36,239 nucleotides of DNA from Pseudomonadota bacterium (GTDB lineage Bacteria; Pseudomonadota; Alphaproteobacteria; Micropepsales; Micropepsaceae): contig JAJZGY010000023.1 in the NCBI GenBank assembly GCA_021804785.1, positions 1-36,239 on the forward strand, in the 5' to 3' direction. A program made the translations under genes and the position numbers. Position 1 is the stretch's first letter; every line of letters begins with the position of its first letter. Under the pieces are notes generated by a model. It did no database searches, was not told the DNA's origin, and saw nothing but the letters and a program-made list of their open reading frames with translations. This document shows positions 35,130-36,239 of this stretch, in pieces.

Positions 35130-36103
35130 GCACGGCGCCCTCCCTGATCGCAAGCACAGGCGATTCCTTGCGCGAGGCCTTCGGCCGCGCCTTGTCCGAG
35201 CTGGCCGACGAGTTTGCCGACGTCGTGGTGCTTGACGCTGATATTGCCGGTGGCACCGGGACCCATCATTTCCGCGCATCCCACCCCGACCGCTTTTTCC
35301 AGTTTGGCATCGCCGAGCAGAACATGATGGCGGCGGCCGGCGGAATGGCGGCGGTGGGACTGGTTCCCGTGGTCACCACCTTTGCCGTCTTCTGCCTACG
35401 CGCCGTCGAGCAGGCACGGCTGTCCATCGCCTATGCGCAGCGCAACGCCAAGATCGTCGCCAGCCACCCCGGCACTGACGTCGGCCCCGATGGCGGTTCG
35501 GCGCAGGCGCTCGAAGATCTTGCCGCGTTTCGTGCGATCCCTGGCATGACGGTGATATCGCCCGCCGATCCCGTCGAGATGCGCCTGGCTACCCGCGCCA
35601 TCCTGGCCCATCAAGGGCCGTGCTACATGCGCACAGGCCGTAGTCCCGCCCGTCGTATTTTTGGTGACGACCACAGCTTTGAGATTGGCAAGGGGCAGAT
35701 CATCCGCGATGGCACTGACGTAACGCTGGTGGCAGCTGGCGTAGAGGTTGCACGCGCCCTGGACGCTGCAGCGCTGCTGGGCGAAGAGGGTATCTCGGCT
35801 TGTGTCGTCAACATGGCCACAATCAAGCCGATAGATGGAAAGCTTTTGGCTCGCTGCGCCGCGCAAACCGGAGCGTTCGTGACGGCCGAAGATCACAACA
35901 TTCACGGAGGTCTTGGCAGTGCCGTGGCAGAAGCTCTGGCCACCCGTCATCCCTGTCCGATCGAATTTGTCGGAATGAAGGACGAGTTCGGCGCCTCCGG
36001 CGAGCCTGAGGAACTTGCCGCCCATTTTGGCCTTGATGCCGTGGCGATTGCCAGGGCAGCTCGAACCGTCCTTGCCCGCAAGACCAAGAGACGCAGCCGA
36101 TGA
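35126..36103 (+). CDS. Transketolase C-terminal subunit
   Basis: A 325-residue partner of the preceding gene, with the pyrimidine-binding and C-terminal domains. [36 protein letters not shown] with the catalytic Glu64, [21 protein letters not shown] and [12 protein letters not shown] are standard. The C-terminal domain follows ([20 protein letters not shown]). The start is the ATG at 35126, overlapping the N-subunit stop by four bases. The frame is open further upstream inside that gene but without homology. The stop overlaps the next gene as ATGA, so three genes are coupled. Confidence 0.93.
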   Translation: MSTAPSLIASTGDSLREAFGRALSELADEFADVVVLDADIAGGTGTHHFRASHPDRFFQFGIAEQNMMAAAGGMAAVGLVPVVTTFAVFCLRAVEQARLSIAYAQRNAKIVASHPGTDVGPDGGSAQALEDLAAFRAIPGMTVISPADPVEMRLATRAILAHQGPCYMRTGRSPARRIFGDDHSFEIGKGQIIRDGTDVTLVAAGVEVARALDAAALLGEEGISACVVNMATIKPIDGKLLARCAAQTGAFVTAEDHNIHGGLGSAVAEALATRHPCPIEFVGMKDEFGASGEPEELAAHFGLDAVAIARAARTVLARKTKRRSR

Positions 36104-36239
36104 ATCGTTTTTCGCTCGCCAATCGTACTGCCATAGTGACCGGTGCCAGTCGTGGCATCGGCAGGACCATTGCCCTGGGGCTGGCAGCAGCGGGGGCGGA
36201 TGTACTCATTACCTTCCGCGCGCAGCGGGACGAGGCTCT
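36100..36239 (+). CDS. SDR-family oxidoreductase (partial, runs off right edge)
   Basis: Only the first 46 codons are present. They show a classical short-chain dehydrogenase start: [20 protein letters not shown], then [11 protein letters not shown]. The basic Arg after beta-2 suggests NADP use. The ATG overlaps the transketolase C-subunit stop by four bases, so it belongs to the same operon. It may reduce the keto group of the transketolase product. Substrate is unknown. Confidence 0.88.
   Translation, partial: MNRFSLANRTAIVTGASRGIGRTIALGLAAAGADVLITFRAQRDEA

Overview
The window looks like a chromosomal segment of a GC-rich alphaproteobacterium. The evidence is the divergent mutS/maeB pair, a RegB/RegA-type redox two-component system beside an SCO/SenC gene, a yggT–folD pair, and a perfect TTAA-N7-TTAA CtrA-type box in front of flagellum-related genes. 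No rRNA or other strong taxonomic marker is present, so genus and species cannot be named.

Layout. (1) 1–9275 is housekeeping: mutS (minus, C-terminus outside the window), maeB (plus), regA-like and regB-like genes (minus), a divergent sco gene, folD and yggT (minus), and a tRNA-Ala(CGC). (2) 9276–22715 is a sugar-catabolic accessory block. Its minus-strand genes encode a GH36 alpha-galactosidase and an SMP-30 lactonase, then a GH42 beta-galactosidase, an IlvD/Edd dehydratase, an SDR dehydrogenase, a 2-keto-3-deoxy-galactonate kinase and a KDPGal aldolase. Together these could take alpha- and beta-galactosides to galactose and then through the De Ley-Doudoroff route to pyruvate and glyceraldehyde 3-phosphate. 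A TetR regulator and a formylglycine-type sulfatase lie on the plus strand at its far end. No transporter is visible. (3) 23008–24021 holds a small exported FliL-like protein and a PduO-type cobalamin adenosyltransferase. (4) 24117–36239 looks like a flagellin or surface glycan cluster. It contains a large flagellar-type secreted protein with an embedded SBBP beta-propeller, a TPR–glycosyltransferase-like protein, a fused cytidylyltransferase–PseG-like protein, a short NeuB-family synthase, two methyltransferases, a sulfotransferase, a split transketolase pair and the start of an SDR gene.

The right-hand cluster is the most interesting part. A CMP-activated 3-deoxy-ulosonic (nonulosonate-like) sugar is probably made there, but the pairing with a split transketolase, a reductase, methyltransferases and a sulfotransferase suggests an unusual sugar. 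One perfect and two 7-of-8 CtrA-like boxes in the two divergent promoters suggest cell-cycle or flagellar co-regulation.

All calls come from reading the sequence; no database search was run. Functions assigned from context, especially substrate specificities, are inference.
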